47,218 nucleotides of DNA from CBFDBF01 sp050287965 (lineage in GTDB: Bacteria > Pseudomonadota > Gammaproteobacteria > Chromatiales > Chromatiaceae), in assembly GCA_050287965.1 (NCBI GenBank), contig JBNKCX010000024.1:1-47218 (forward strand). Direction: 5' to 3'. The notes under the pieces are model-generated. The model was not told the origin of the DNA. It made no database searches and saw only the letters and a program-made list of their open reading frames with translations. Of the stretch, positions 34,595 through 42,520 are shown one piece after another. The position numbers and the translations under genes are program-made. Position 1 is the stretch's first letter; each line of letters begins with the position of its first letter.

Positions 34595-35516
34595 GGTCCA
34601 CCTCCTGGGCTTCTTTCAGCATGGGAAAACCCAGTTTCTCCCGGGCGTCGTAGTAGGCCTGGGCCACCGCCCGGGCCAGGGTGCGTACCCGCAGGATATA
34701 ACGCTGCCGTTCCGTAACCGATATGGCATGCCGGGCGTCCAGCAGATTAAAGGCGTGGGAGGCCTTCAGCACCTGTTCGTAAGCCGGCAGGGGCAAACCC
34801 AGCTCTATGAGCTTACCGCTCTCCTTTTCGCACTGATCAAAGAAGCCGAACAGGTAATCCACGTCCGCATGCTCAAAGTTGTAGGCCGACTGTTCCACCT
34901 CGTTCTGGTGGAACACATCACCGTAAGTGACCGCCCCCTGAGGACCGTTGGTCCAGACCAGGTCGAACACGCTTTCCACCCCCTGAAGATACATGGCGAT
35001 GCGCTCCAGACCGTAGGTGATCTCACCGGTCACCGGTCGGCAGTCGAGGCCCCCAACCTGCTGAAAGTAGGTGAACTGGGTCACTTCCATGCCGTTGAGC
35101 CACACCTCCCAGCCCAGGCCCCAGGCCCCGAGGGTGGGGGACTCCCAGTTGTCCTCCACGAACCGAATGTCATGGATTTTGGTGTCGAGCCCCAGCATCT
35201 CCAGGGAGCCGAGGTAGAGCTCCTGGATGTTGAGGGGGTTGGGCTTCATCACCACCTGATACTGATAATAGTGCTGCAGACGGTTCGGATTCTCCCCGTA
35301 GCGGCCGTCGGTGGGGCGCCGGGAGGGCTGCACATAGGCGGCGTTCCAGGGCTCCGGGCCGATGGAGCGCAGAAAGGTGGCGGTATGGAAGGTACCGGCC
35401 CCCATTTCCATATCGTAGGGCTGCAGAATGACGCAGCCCTGTTTGGCCCAGTACTGTTCCAGTGCAAAAATAAGCCCCTGAAAGGTGGATTCCGGGGCCG
35501 GCGTTTCGGTGGACAT
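34587..35516 (-). CDS. glyQ: Glycyl-tRNA synthetase alpha subunit
   Basis: GlyQ carries the catalytic class II core that activates glycine. The 309-residue protein shows TFQGLIFALEQYWAKQGCVILQPYDMEMGAGTFH, EPWNAAYVQPSRRPTDGRYGENPNRLQHYYQ (class II motif region) and YGLERIAMYLQG (motif 3 type). Its length agrees with other GlyQ proteins. A candidate promoter on the minus strand (TTGTAA then TATACG, 16 bp apart) lies within about 60 bp upstream. Confidence 0.98.
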   Translation of the reverse strand: MSTETPAPESTFQGLIFALEQYWAKQGCVILQPYDMEMGAGTFHTATFLRSIGPEPWNAAYVQPSRRPTDGRYGENPNRLQHYYQYQVVMKPNPLNIQELYLGSLEMLGLDTKIHDIRFVEDNWESPTLGAWGLGWEVWLNGMEVTQFTYFQQVGGLDCRPVTGEITYGLERIAMYLQGVESVFDLVWTNGPQGAVTYGDVFHQNEVEQSAYNFEHADVDYLFGFFDQCEKESGKLIELGLPLPAYEQVLKASHAFNLLDARHAISVTERQRYILRVRTLARAVAQAYYDAREKLGFPMLKEAQEVDHG

Positions 35517-36041
35517 AATCGCGCGTTAGACCTTGGCGTATATATTAATGAGTAAGCGTTACAAGCGCGTAAGTATATCCTCTGGTGAGGGAGGTGGCTA
35601 ACATCCACGGCTGAACCGGGACTCGGCGCTGAATTCCGGATCTTCGCTACGCTCGGTCCGGAACGAAGCCTTCAGATCCGGGGGGCCCGGTGCTCGGTAG
35701 AACAGGGCGTACCTTCTTTTCGGCACGGAAGGGCGGTAGACTGCTGGAAACCCATCCGAAAGGTGGCCGTACATGGATGATAAACACGCGGTATATTTAC
35801 CGTCGATCGGCGACTACCGCCGACCGGCCGTCCCCCACTCGTCTCTGTGCGAACGAACCCACCTGTTCGACCCCGTATTCAGGAAAACCGTTATCGCAAC
35901 GCGCGGGCAAGGAACTTATACCCTCGGCGCGGCGCTACCCGGCGAAAAGCTTCCTGCGGCGATCGGTAGAGGGGCACTCCGAACCTCCAGATACGCCGCT
36001 CGGGGTGGGGCCGAGGCCATAGAAACCAAATCGTACGTTTC
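35517..36041. other. Gene-poor stretch between glyQ and the accessory island
   Basis: No convincing gene was found. Two overlapping frames (35690-36022 and 35773-36075) have arginine-, proline- and serine-rich translations with no recognisable fold and no good ribosome site. A 7-bp hairpin TTCCGGA/TCCGGAA is at 35634-35663. The left end must hold the glyQS promoter. Composition changes from GC-rich here to AT-rich after about 36040. Confidence 0.5.
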
Positions 36042-36100
36042 GCGGCATATCACAATACTCATGCCGGTGTCATAGCGTGATATTTGTGCCGCCCAAATAA
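36042..36100 (+). repeat. 61-bp palindrome-rich element, copy B
   Basis: This is homologous, without gaps, to the minus strand of 439-499. It contains GGCATATCACAATA, shared exactly, then a second unit ending GTGCCG. It ends 27 bp before the GTG of the small gene at 36128, in the same orientation to that gene as copy A is to its own gene. Confidence 0.55.
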
Positions 36101-36127
36101 CATACCGCCAACTGCCAAGGAGTAAAA

Positions 36128-36295
36128 GTGAAAAATATTCCACCTACTTTCGCGCCAGTTCTTGCTAGCTCAATAGCAATGGCAGAAAAAGGTGTTGGCG
36201 ATGCTTTTGATATAAGCTGTATTGATAAAAAGAAATTTACCGTCACAGTCTCCGGCGAAGGCGTTACGCTGAAAGGAAAAAAGCATGATCGCTGA
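36128..36295 (+). CDS. Small protein of unknown function (55 residues)
   Basis: A GTG codon preceded by AAGGAG at five bases opens a 55-codon frame, too short for many gene finders. The product starts KNIPPTFAPVLASSIAMAEKG and ends in a lysine-rich KGKKHDR. It has no clear signal peptide or membrane helix. Its last 11 bases overlap the next gene in another frame, which implies translational coupling. Composition is AT-rich like the rest of the island. It is not recognised; a toxin or toxin remnant paired with the next gene is a possibility only. Confidence 0.5.
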   Translation: MKNIPPTFAPVLASSIAMAEKGVGDAFDISCIDKKKFTVTVSGEGVTLKGKKHDR

Positions 36296-36539
36296 AACGA
36301 AACAATGGCAAGAGGGATGGCAGGGCATTTCCATCGGGCTTAGCAATGAAGAAGTCGATCAGTTTATTTTGCTTTTGCAAAATATCAAGGACGATAATGA
36401 TCAGCACTTCCATATTTCAAGTAATTGGGAAGGCGAGCCGGGTATCGGCGATATCGAAATCTATATCAAAGACAAAAGCCAGAAAAGCAATATGAGCTTT
36501 TCTTCTTTGGCAATAGAGCCGGGCGGTGAAGTTAAATGA
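36285..36539 (+). CDS. Small acidic protein of unknown function (84 residues)
   Basis: The ATG lies inside the end of the 55-residue gene and has an AAAGGAA site upstream. The 84-residue product is acidic and soluble: two tryptophans near the N-terminus (QWQEGWQG), a helix (SNEEVDQFILLLQNIKDD), then beta-like strands (DQHFHISSNWEG, GIGDIEIYIKD). A small acidic alpha-plus-beta partner translated with a basic peptide resembles the layout of toxin-immunity or antitoxin pairs, but no known family is recognised. Confidence 0.6.
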   Translation: MIAETKQWQEGWQGISIGLSNEEVDQFILLLQNIKDDNDQHFHISSNWEGEPGIGDIEIYIKDKSQKSNMSFSSLAIEPGGEVK

Positions 36540-36934
36540 CGTCTTTTAACAACTCAATGTCTGAAAAAGCTTAACATCATGGTTTTCATTAGAATTATAC
36601 GGGCTTTTGTTATTTTTGTTTCCACGACTGTTGTAACCGCGATCCTTATTACCAAATGCGCTCGCTAGAAAAACAGGAGCGTTGAAGGGCGCAGATTCCT
36701 TAAGCCGCATAAGTTGTGTACATAGAATGGAAAATATCCTGCTCCACGCTGTAACCGTGTTTATGGGGTTTTCGCCATAATGAACCCCATTACAAACGTA
36801 CCGATTTTTCATCGCCTCACAAGCGGCGATGACGAGCGGACGTGGCGTTTTGATCGTTACTATATTTGCGGTGGCCGGGAAATTGATCTTTGAGCTATAG
36901 CGTCAACTATTCAATAAATTGGGGGAAACATAAA
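36540..36934. other. AT-rich non-coding stretch with two hairpins
   Basis: No convincing gene. An 88-residue frame on the minus strand (36546-36812) and a 29-codon hydrophobic frame on the plus strand (36579-36668) overlap each other; neither has a good ribosome site. Two perfect hairpins with 8-bp stems occur close together: ATGGGGTT/AACCCCAT at 36763-36790 (12-nt loop) and TCATCGCC/GGCGATGA at 36809-36832 (8-nt loop). The stretch may hold a small RNA or recombination-site debris. Confidence 0.4.
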
Positions 36935-37384
36935 ATGGAGCAGGATGTCGGTATAGGAAAATACGTATTAATATTCGGTTTGGTGAATCTGGGGCTGCTC
37001 GTTGGATTGGACATATTGTTCTTTCTTCTGGACGTAGAGTCCAATTCGGGCGCAACCATCGGCGCACTCATGGGCGCAGGCGTAGCGGCTGTTTCCAGGT
37101 TTATTCAGGATAATAAGCGTATCCCCAATCCCTCGGAAAAAACGAAGCTTGTATGGCTGTCATATTTGGCATCGTGGATCGTGTCATTGATTCTCGTCGG
37201 CGTCTTTGTGGTTCTTTCCGGCGAAGGCGGCGAACTTATGGAGATAGTCAAATCCATTAACGTTGTGATACTGATCGTAGTGATAGTTTTTCTCTCGGTA
37301 TTCTACGTGGGCGCCCTCTATCTGACTTATGGCTATGTGGCGAGAAAGCAGTTTGAGGGGCTGCAGAAGAAAGGAAAAATATAA
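36935..37384 (+). CDS. Four-helix membrane protein, ABZJ_00895-like family
   Basis: The 149-residue protein has four hydrophobic segments (about 8-30, 36-52, 75-98 and 112-138). The stretch NSGATIGALMGAGVAAVSRFIQDNKRIPNPSEKTKLVWLSYLASWIVS fits a family annotated as ABZJ_00895, whose function is unknown. The start at 36935 follows GGGGGAAA; a frame 15 codons longer lacks a ribosome site. Identification is by remembered pattern. Confidence 0.65.
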   Translation: MEQDVGIGKYVLIFGLVNLGLLVGLDILFFLLDVESNSGATIGALMGAGVAAVSRFIQDNKRIPNPSEKTKLVWLSYLASWIVSLILVGVFVVLSGEGGELMEIVKSINVVILIVVIVFLSVFYVGALYLTYGYVARKQFEGLQKKGKI

Positions 37385-37458
37385 TCCGATCGTCCAGGGC
37401 GCTCTATAGTGGGTTTATGCAATCTTCTATCTTTGAATAATAATAGAGAGAGGGAATC

Positions 37459-38112
37459 ATGAGTGACATAGGCTCCATATACGATCCACCCGCTTCTGAT
37501 TTGCTGGTAAAAGAGGAGTTGCCGGAGAAGTATTTAACAGGCCCTTTAACGAGAACAAAATTAAAGCGTATAGGCTGGGTGGCGCTTATGCATATCCTGG
37601 TGGGGCTTCCTGTTATCGTGACATCCTTTTATAGCGCCGCTGACGGCGAATCGGAAATATATTTCATGCTCTCTCTGATTCTTGATCTAATCAGCACTTT
37701 GCTTTTTGTTTACCTGTTGGTGATGTTCAAGCTGTTTCTGAACCTGCGCTTTAACTATCCCAGGGTAAATGCTCATATAATCATACTGATAATCTTATCT
37801 CTCATAATGGTCGTTGATTCGTTCTTTATGTCAAATCGTGCGGACGACATGCCCGGGATGGCTACTTTGGTATATTTCATATTAATGGTTGTGTTCGGGG
37901 TTATCATCGCCTTGTTTGGTAAAAGGCTGCTCGCGATTAATGCCAATTTCAAATATCTGCGGCTATATGCCTGGACAAATATACTTTTGGGTGTGTGTTT
38001 GGCGTCAGTGATCCTGTTCTTGCTGGCCTTGCCGATCGGGTTGGTGTCGAGTTTTGCCCTGATGATGATATTTTTTACCGCGTCGGATGAACTTAAGAGT
38101 GAAGCCGTCTAG
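37459..38112 (+). CDS. Polytopic membrane protein of unknown function
   Basis: The 217-residue protein has an N-terminal cytoplasmic segment containing YDPPASDL, a variant of the NPYxPPxA tag found on many uncharacterised gammaproteobacterial membrane proteins, followed by six hydrophobic helices. An AGAGGGAATC site precedes the ATG. No catalytic motif is visible. It lies 74 bp after the preceding membrane protein gene and on the same strand. Confidence 0.7.
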   Translation: MSDIGSIYDPPASDLLVKEELPEKYLTGPLTRTKLKRIGWVALMHILVGLPVIVTSFYSAADGESEIYFMLSLILDLISTLLFVYLLVMFKLFLNLRFNYPRVNAHIIILIILSLIMVVDSFFMSNRADDMPGMATLVYFILMVVFGVIIALFGKRLLAINANFKYLRLYAWTNILLGVCLASVILFLLALPIGLVSSFALMMIFFTASDELKSEAV

Positions 38113-38181
38113 TCGTTATATGTAAGGAGCCGCAGATCCGCATTTTCGTCTTAGTCGTGCTGTCAAAAAGATGATGGAGCC

Positions 38182-39534
38182 ATGAATAAGAATAAAAACA
38201 TTGCTGTTAAGTCCTGGGTTATACCAATGCTTGCTCTTCTCCTTTCTTTGTCAGGGTGCGGGTTGTTTGATTCGGAAAAAGGCATAGAGAAAGACCGGGC
38301 TGAGCGGAAAGAGATCCTTGATGGATTGTTTGTTACCTACTGGAAGGGGGCAAAGATTTCAATTCGCTCGATCCCGATTGATGAGAATACCGAGGAGATC
38401 GATTTTGCGGGCATCAAACGCCAACAGCAGGAAGACCTGAATTTGGGAAAGCATTTAAGCCGAATTTACGACTGGGAAAGTTTTTTTCGGGATGTGGAGA
38501 ATGAGGAGGAGAAGGGACTTTCTGCAAAGGGGTTTATGGAGTTGGCTCGGGAGTTGTATTCATTGGCGGACAACCTGGAGAATATTGACGAGGATTCCTA
38601 TCTCACCTTCATTGAAATTGTTCACCACAGCAGTCGTGTCCTGCAGACGGAGCCGATCGAAATCCCGGAGAACTGGAACAGTTCCATGGAGCACTGGCTG
38701 TTCGCCCTGGTCATGGAATCCCGCTTCGGGCACGGCTCCTGGAAGACCTACGAGCTGGATCGGGTGCACCCACAGGATCTGGCGACCTCCGATTATCGCG
38801 TGGCGGCGAATCTGCACAAGGGAATCGATCATTTGCGCAATCAGTGGTACTACCTCGCGGACGAAGCTTTCACTCAGGCAATCGCCGAGGCAAACGATCC
38901 GAATTTTTCCCTGAACAGGGACATTGAGGCGCTATTGGTCGGTGCGCAGGTCGAGGATGTTTCGCCCCGGCAACAGGTGAAATTGGCCACCCGGGCCTGC
39001 TCATATCTGCTCAGGGGATTTTCCAGGCATCAATCCGGTGATGATGACCTGAGTGAAAAGGCGATTAACGATATCGATGCGGCGCTGGCGGATTTTCGTG
39101 CGTTGGGAGTCGATAACGAGTTGGTCTGGATGGGTGAGAGTTATGTATACATCCGTAATGACGAAAAAGAGAAGGCCGTCGCCTCTTTGGCCAGACTGGA
39201 AGAAAGTCCGTTCATGAGCGATAAGGAGAAAGAGCTGATAGCCGAGGCGAAGGAACATATCCAAAACCGGGATCCGGACAGTGCCCTGAATTTTCTCACC
39301 GACAGGGTCATTATGTACAAGCTGGGATGGAGTTATGCCATGTCCTACGCGGGCGAAATCCAGTGGATGCAGCTTCTGGAAAAGACCGAACAGGGCAGAT
39401 GGATCATGACGCGATTTTCCGAGTTGGAACAAACCTTCGAAAAGGCCAAAGGCTATTTGAATCTCGATAGCCTGAAAGATAAAGGCCAGACCTTGTTCAA
39501 GGAGTTCACGGAGCAGGAAGACAAAAATGAATAG
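38182..39534 (+). CDS. Lipoprotein of unknown function (450 residues)
   Basis: A lipoprotein signal peptide ends in the lipobox LSGC, with Cys26 as the lipidated residue. The mature part is soluble, acidic and apparently all-helical, with patches of alternating hydrophobic residues (for example WYYLADEAFTQAIAEAND and DIDAALADFRALG) that resemble TPR-type helix pairs but no clear repeat register. The middle of the gene (about 38640-38900) is more GC-rich than its ends. It could be a periplasmic scaffold; no family is recognised. Confidence 0.75.
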   Translation: MNKNKNIAVKSWVIPMLALLLSLSGCGLFDSEKGIEKDRAERKEILDGLFVTYWKGAKISIRSIPIDENTEEIDFAGIKRQQQEDLNLGKHLSRIYDWESFFRDVENEEEKGLSAKGFMELARELYSLADNLENIDEDSYLTFIEIVHHSSRVLQTEPIEIPENWNSSMEHWLFALVMESRFGHGSWKTYELDRVHPQDLATSDYRVAANLHKGIDHLRNQWYYLADEAFTQAIAEANDPNFSLNRDIEALLVGAQVEDVSPRQQVKLATRACSYLLRGFSRHQSGDDDLSEKAINDIDAALADFRALGVDNELVWMGESYVYIRNDEKEKAVASLARLEESPFMSDKEKELIAEAKEHIQNRDPDSALNFLTDRVIMYKLGWSYAMSYAGEIQWMQLLEKTEQGRWIMTRFSELEQTFEKAKGYLNLDSLKDKGQTLFKEFTEQEDKNE

Positions 39535-39606
39535 AGTCTATCTATAGAGCGTGGTAAACAGCGCCTCGGGGATAATAAGGGGATTCCGCGAGCGCCATTT
39601 GGATAA

Positions 39607-39876
39607 ATGGAAATCACAAAAAAAATTACTGTAATCATTCTATGTCTGGCATCGGCTGCCTTGTTGCAATTGTTGCTGGCCAGTTTTTTAACGCAGCTCG
39701 GGGAGCGCACCTACACGACAGCCGGTTTTGGGTTTGCTAAGACTGTAATGGTTCTATTTGTCCCATGGTCTTACGGCCTCTTTCTGCTGCCGTTCACGAC
39801 TCTGGGTGTCTACTGGTTTCTAAAGGAGACGGCCGGTAAGCAAGGAGATGACAGAGGCGATGAAGACCCAGCATAG
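39607..39876 (+). CDS. Small membrane protein with two helices
   Basis: The 89-residue product has a hydrophobic helix (about 5-27), a short polar loop and a second helix region (about 40-68), then a charged C-terminus (KETAGKQGDDRGDEDPA). The ribosome site is weak (TTTGGATAA before ATG). It sits between the lipoprotein and another membrane protein on the same strand. Function unknown. Confidence 0.5.
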   Translation: MEITKKITVIILCLASAALLQLLLASFLTQLGERTYTTAGFGFAKTVMVLFVPWSYGLFLLPFTTLGVYWFLKETAGKQGDDRGDEDPA

Positions 39877-39942
39877 CCGATTGACTTGAGATTCAATCTG
39901 TACCGGGCGCCGATTTGATACGGATACATTAAGCACAAAAAC

Positions 39943-40575
39943 ATGCTCAAACATGCCTTCCACTTCTTTCTGAAGCTCCTGTTCCTCTATCTCACGTTAG
40001 GAGTGTACGCCGCATCCGTGACCCTGATAGAAATGGATATGCCGATGATGTTGTTTATTGCGGAGCCATTTATCCAGGTTTCCGCGGTTGTCATCATTTC
40101 GGGCGCGGCAGTTTCTTTGAAATCCCGCTCCTGGACCCCGTTTCTTTGGGCGCTAGTCTGGGTATTGTTTGCGGCAGCGCTGCTGCATATTCCGTATCGA
40201 TACGTGAGTATCTTTATCGGCATCTTTCTGTTTGTCGGCGCGATCAATTATCTTTATCGAAATAAGGTTACAGAACCCATGTTGGTCTTTCTGCCGGTCA
40301 TTGCCGGCGCAGTGCTACTGATACGGCCGATCTATATCAACTATTTGATCGGCTGGGTCTACTTCGAAACGGGGATAAACAGCTTTAAGGATTCGTCCGT
40401 CCAGGAGATAATGTTAAGGACGCTGTTTCAAATCCTGTTTGTTCTACCCGTTATTTTCATGTATTTCCTCGGTAAACAGGGTTATGTCAGATTTTTCCCG
40501 TTATTGCGGCGATTGCGCCCGGGAAAAACCGGGGATTCCCCTTCTGCCCCGCCGGAACGGGAGGCAGAAGGCTAG
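39943..40575 (+). CDS. Polytopic membrane protein of unknown function
   Basis: The 210-residue protein has about six hydrophobic segments and a basic C-terminal tail (RRLRPGKTGDSPSAPPEREAEG). No family motif is recognised. It is the last gene of the accessory island, convergent with the MerR gene, whose stop lies 8 bp away. Confidence 0.65.
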   Translation: MLKHAFHFFLKLLFLYLTLGVYAASVTLIEMDMPMMLFIAEPFIQVSAVVIISGAAVSLKSRSWTPFLWALVWVLFAAALLHIPYRYVSIFIGIFLFVGAINYLYRNKVTEPMLVFLPVIAGAVLLIRPIYINYLIGWVYFETGINSFKDSSVQEIMLRTLFQILFVLPVIFMYFLGKQGYVRFFPLLRRLRPGKTGDSPSAPPEREAEG

Positions 40576-40583
40576 CGGGGTGA

Positions 40584-41105
40584 TCAGGCCCGCGACCACT
40601 CCCTGATCCGGCCGATTTCTTCCTGATCGATACCCAGCGATTGCAGGAACTCCCGATGCCCTTCGGGCTCCATGCTCTCGAATTGGCGATGCCAGTTGTG
40701 CATGTCGTCGTCATTGAGGCCCGCGGCCCGCATGATCTCTACCCAGCGTTCTTTACTTACCATGGTCGTTTCTCCAAGTTCAGGTGTTTCAAGCATGTCC
40801 ACGATGGCCCGCTGCTGCTTCTGCAGGGCGGCGATCTCCTGCTCCAGGCGCATAAACTGCTGTTGCAGGATCTGCTGGCGTGAACTGTTGGTGTCGTGAT
40901 CGAACAGCTTGCCTATCTCCGCGACCGGTATGCCCAGGTGACGATAAGAGACGATCTGCCGCAACCGCTCCAGCTGCGCGGGGGCGTAGCGGCGATAGCC
41001 GTTGGCACCGCGGTGGGTGGGCTGCAGCAGTCCCCGGCGCTCGTAATAAAGCAGTGTGGAGCGGGAAATTCCGGCCGCATCGGCCAGTTGAGTTACCGTC
41101 AGCAT
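40584..41105 (-). CDS. MerR family transcriptional regulator
   Basis: MerR proteins bind between a widely spaced -35 and -10 and twist the promoter to activate it. The 173-residue protein has the N-terminal winged helix-turn-helix (MLTVTQLADAAGISRSTLLYYERRGLLQPTHRGANGYRRYA), a dimerisation coiled coil (about 80-115), and a C-terminal domain with WHRQFESMEPEGHREFLQSLGI, known from an uncharacterised MerR branch. No cysteine pattern for metal binding is seen, so the signal is likely not a metal. GGAGGG precedes the ATG. Confidence 0.88.
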   Translation of the reverse strand: MLTVTQLADAAGISRSTLLYYERRGLLQPTHRGANGYRRYAPAQLERLRQIVSYRHLGIPVAEIGKLFDHDTNSSRQQILQQQFMRLEQEIAALQKQQRAIVDMLETPELGETTMVSKERWVEIMRAAGLNDDDMHNWHRQFESMEPEGHREFLQSLGIDQEEIGRIREWSRA

Positions 41106-41133
41106 GACAAGGCCCTCCGTTCATGACGGGGCG

Positions 41134-41164
41134 ATTCTCGACCCTGAACCTGTAGACAGGTCAA
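41134..41164 (-). promoter_or_regulatory. Candidate MerR-type promoter and operator
   Basis: On the minus strand TTGACC (41159-41164) and GAGAAT (41134-41139) are separated by 19 bp, the spacing typical of MerR-controlled promoters. Between them lies the interrupted palindrome ACCTGT-AG-ACAGGT (41148-41161). This fits autoregulation of the MerR gene; control of the divergent dehydrogenase gene is possible. Confidence 0.6.
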
Positions 41165-41184
41165 TAACCTAGTGTCCGAGGTTA

Positions 41185-42432
41185 ATGCAATTATTCCTCG
41201 AGAGATACCGGGAGGCGTGTTGGGAAAACGGCCATTTTCCGCAGAAGAACGGCATTTCCTTTAACGGCTACTATATTTATTTATCTACCTTCAATGGATT
41301 TGCCGCATTGTTGAAACCCTGTTCCCGTCACCCTTTGTTTCTCAGCCTCGTGGGTTTCCTGCTTTGCTTCGCCGTAGAGACCCCTGCGGCCGATGCGGAT
41401 GAGCCCTTCAAGGTGGTCACCGTTACGGAGGGTCTGGAATACCCCTGGGGCATGGCTTTTCTCCCGGACGGCAGGATCCTGGTGACGGAACGGCCGGGTC
41501 GTCTGCGGCTGGTGGTGGAAGGGAAACTGGATCCGGCACCCATCGGCGGACTTCCGGAGATTGCGGCCACCGGACAGGGCGGCCTGCTGGACGTGGCCCT
41601 GCACCCGGAATATCCCGACAACGGGTGGATCTATCTTTCCTACGCCGCCGCCGGTCCGGGTGGAGTCGGCACCGAGGTCATGCGGGGGAGGCTGGACGGC
41701 CATCGTCTGGTGAATCAGCAACTGCTGTTCCGGGTCTCACCCAAGAGCCGGGGCGGCCGCCATTTCGGTTCGCGCCTGGTGTTCGATAACAAAGGATATC
41801 TTTTTATAACCGCGGGAGAGCGCGGGGACCGGGAACGCGCGCAGGATCTCGGGGATACCGCCGGCTCCGTCATCCGGCTGCATGACGACGGCCGGATACC
41901 CGCCGACAATCCGTTCGTGGGCGTGTCCGGCGCGCGACCGGAGATCTACAGCTACGGTCACCGCAATCCCCAGGGTGCCGCCCTGCATCCGGACACCGGG
42001 GTCCTCTGGATCCATGAACACGGCCCCCAGGGGGGTGACGAACTGAATATTATCTCCGCCGGCGCCAATTACGGTTGGCCCGTTATCACCTTCGGCAAGG
42101 AGTACGGCACCGGCTGGGATATCGGCGAAGGGACGCACAAGGAAGGGATGGTACAGCCGATTCACTACTGGGTGCCCTCCATCGCACCCTCCGGGATGGC
42201 GTTCTATACCGGCGACCGGTTTCCGGCCTGGCGCGGCAACCTTTTCGTCGGGGCGCTGAAATTTCAGCTGCTGGTGCGACTGGAACTCCGGGGCGACCGG
42301 GTGGTGATGGAGCAGCGGTATCTGCGGGGTCGGATCGGACGGATTCGTGATGTACGGAACGGGCCGGACGGGTATCTCTATCTGTTGACCGACGACCCCG
42401 CCGGCAGACTGATGCGTCTGGAACCCCGTTAG
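41185..42432 (+). CDS. PQQ-dependent sugar dehydrogenase (soluble aldose dehydrogenase type)
   Basis: These periplasmic beta-propeller enzymes oxidise sugars with pyrroloquinoline quinone. Recognisable blocks are PWGMAFLPDGRILVTERPGRLRLV, GGLLDVALHPEYPDNGWIYLSYA, ITAGERGDRERAQDLGDTAGSVIRLHDDGRIPADNPF, SYGHRNPQGAALHPDTG and EHGPQGGDELN. The full frame is 415 residues. A signal-type segment (HPLFLSLVGFLLCFAVETPAAD) lies about residues 49-70, so translation may really start later, for example at a TTG near 41308; no good ribosome site settles this. Confidence 0.87.
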   Translation: MQLFLERYREACWENGHFPQKNGISFNGYYIYLSTFNGFAALLKPCSRHPLFLSLVGFLLCFAVETPAADADEPFKVVTVTEGLEYPWGMAFLPDGRILVTERPGRLRLVVEGKLDPAPIGGLPEIAATGQGGLLDVALHPEYPDNGWIYLSYAAAGPGGVGTEVMRGRLDGHRLVNQQLLFRVSPKSRGGRHFGSRLVFDNKGYLFITAGERGDRERAQDLGDTAGSVIRLHDDGRIPADNPFVGVSGARPEIYSYGHRNPQGAALHPDTGVLWIHEHGPQGGDELNIISAGANYGWPVITFGKEYGTGWDIGEGTHKEGMVQPIHYWVPSIAPSGMAFYTGDRFPAWRGNLFVGALKFQLLVRLELRGDRVVMEQRYLRGRIGRIRDVRNGPDGYLYLLTDDPAGRLMRLEPR

Positions 42433-42462
42433 CATTAGGCCCTCTTTCCGTCGCCGCCCGCC

Positions 42463-42491
42463 CTGACCGGCGCGGCCCTATGGCGTATAAT
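42463..42491 (+). promoter_or_regulatory. Candidate promoter of the PP-loop/tusA/cation efflux operon
   Basis: CTGACC (42463-42468) and a perfect TATAAT (42486-42491) are 17 bp apart, 30 bp upstream of the PP-loop gene. Confidence 0.6.
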
Positions 42492-42520
42492 CTCCCTCCT
42501 TTTTATCGTGGTGTCTTTAT

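Noticed and set aside
35690..36075. Two overlapping frames between glyQ and the accessory island
   Set aside because: Arg/Pro/Ser-rich translations without fold or family signs, and no good ribosome site for either.
36546..36812. 88-residue minus-strand frame and a 29-codon hydrophobic plus-strand frame (36579-36668) opposite it
   Set aside because: Neither has a ribosome site; the minus frame spans a perfect hairpin and the plus frame, though helix-like, is too short to support without expression data.
36540..36934. Possible integron attC site after the small-gene pair
   Set aside because: TAACAACTCAA is present, but the spacing is wrong and no matching GTTRRRY core precedes the next gene.
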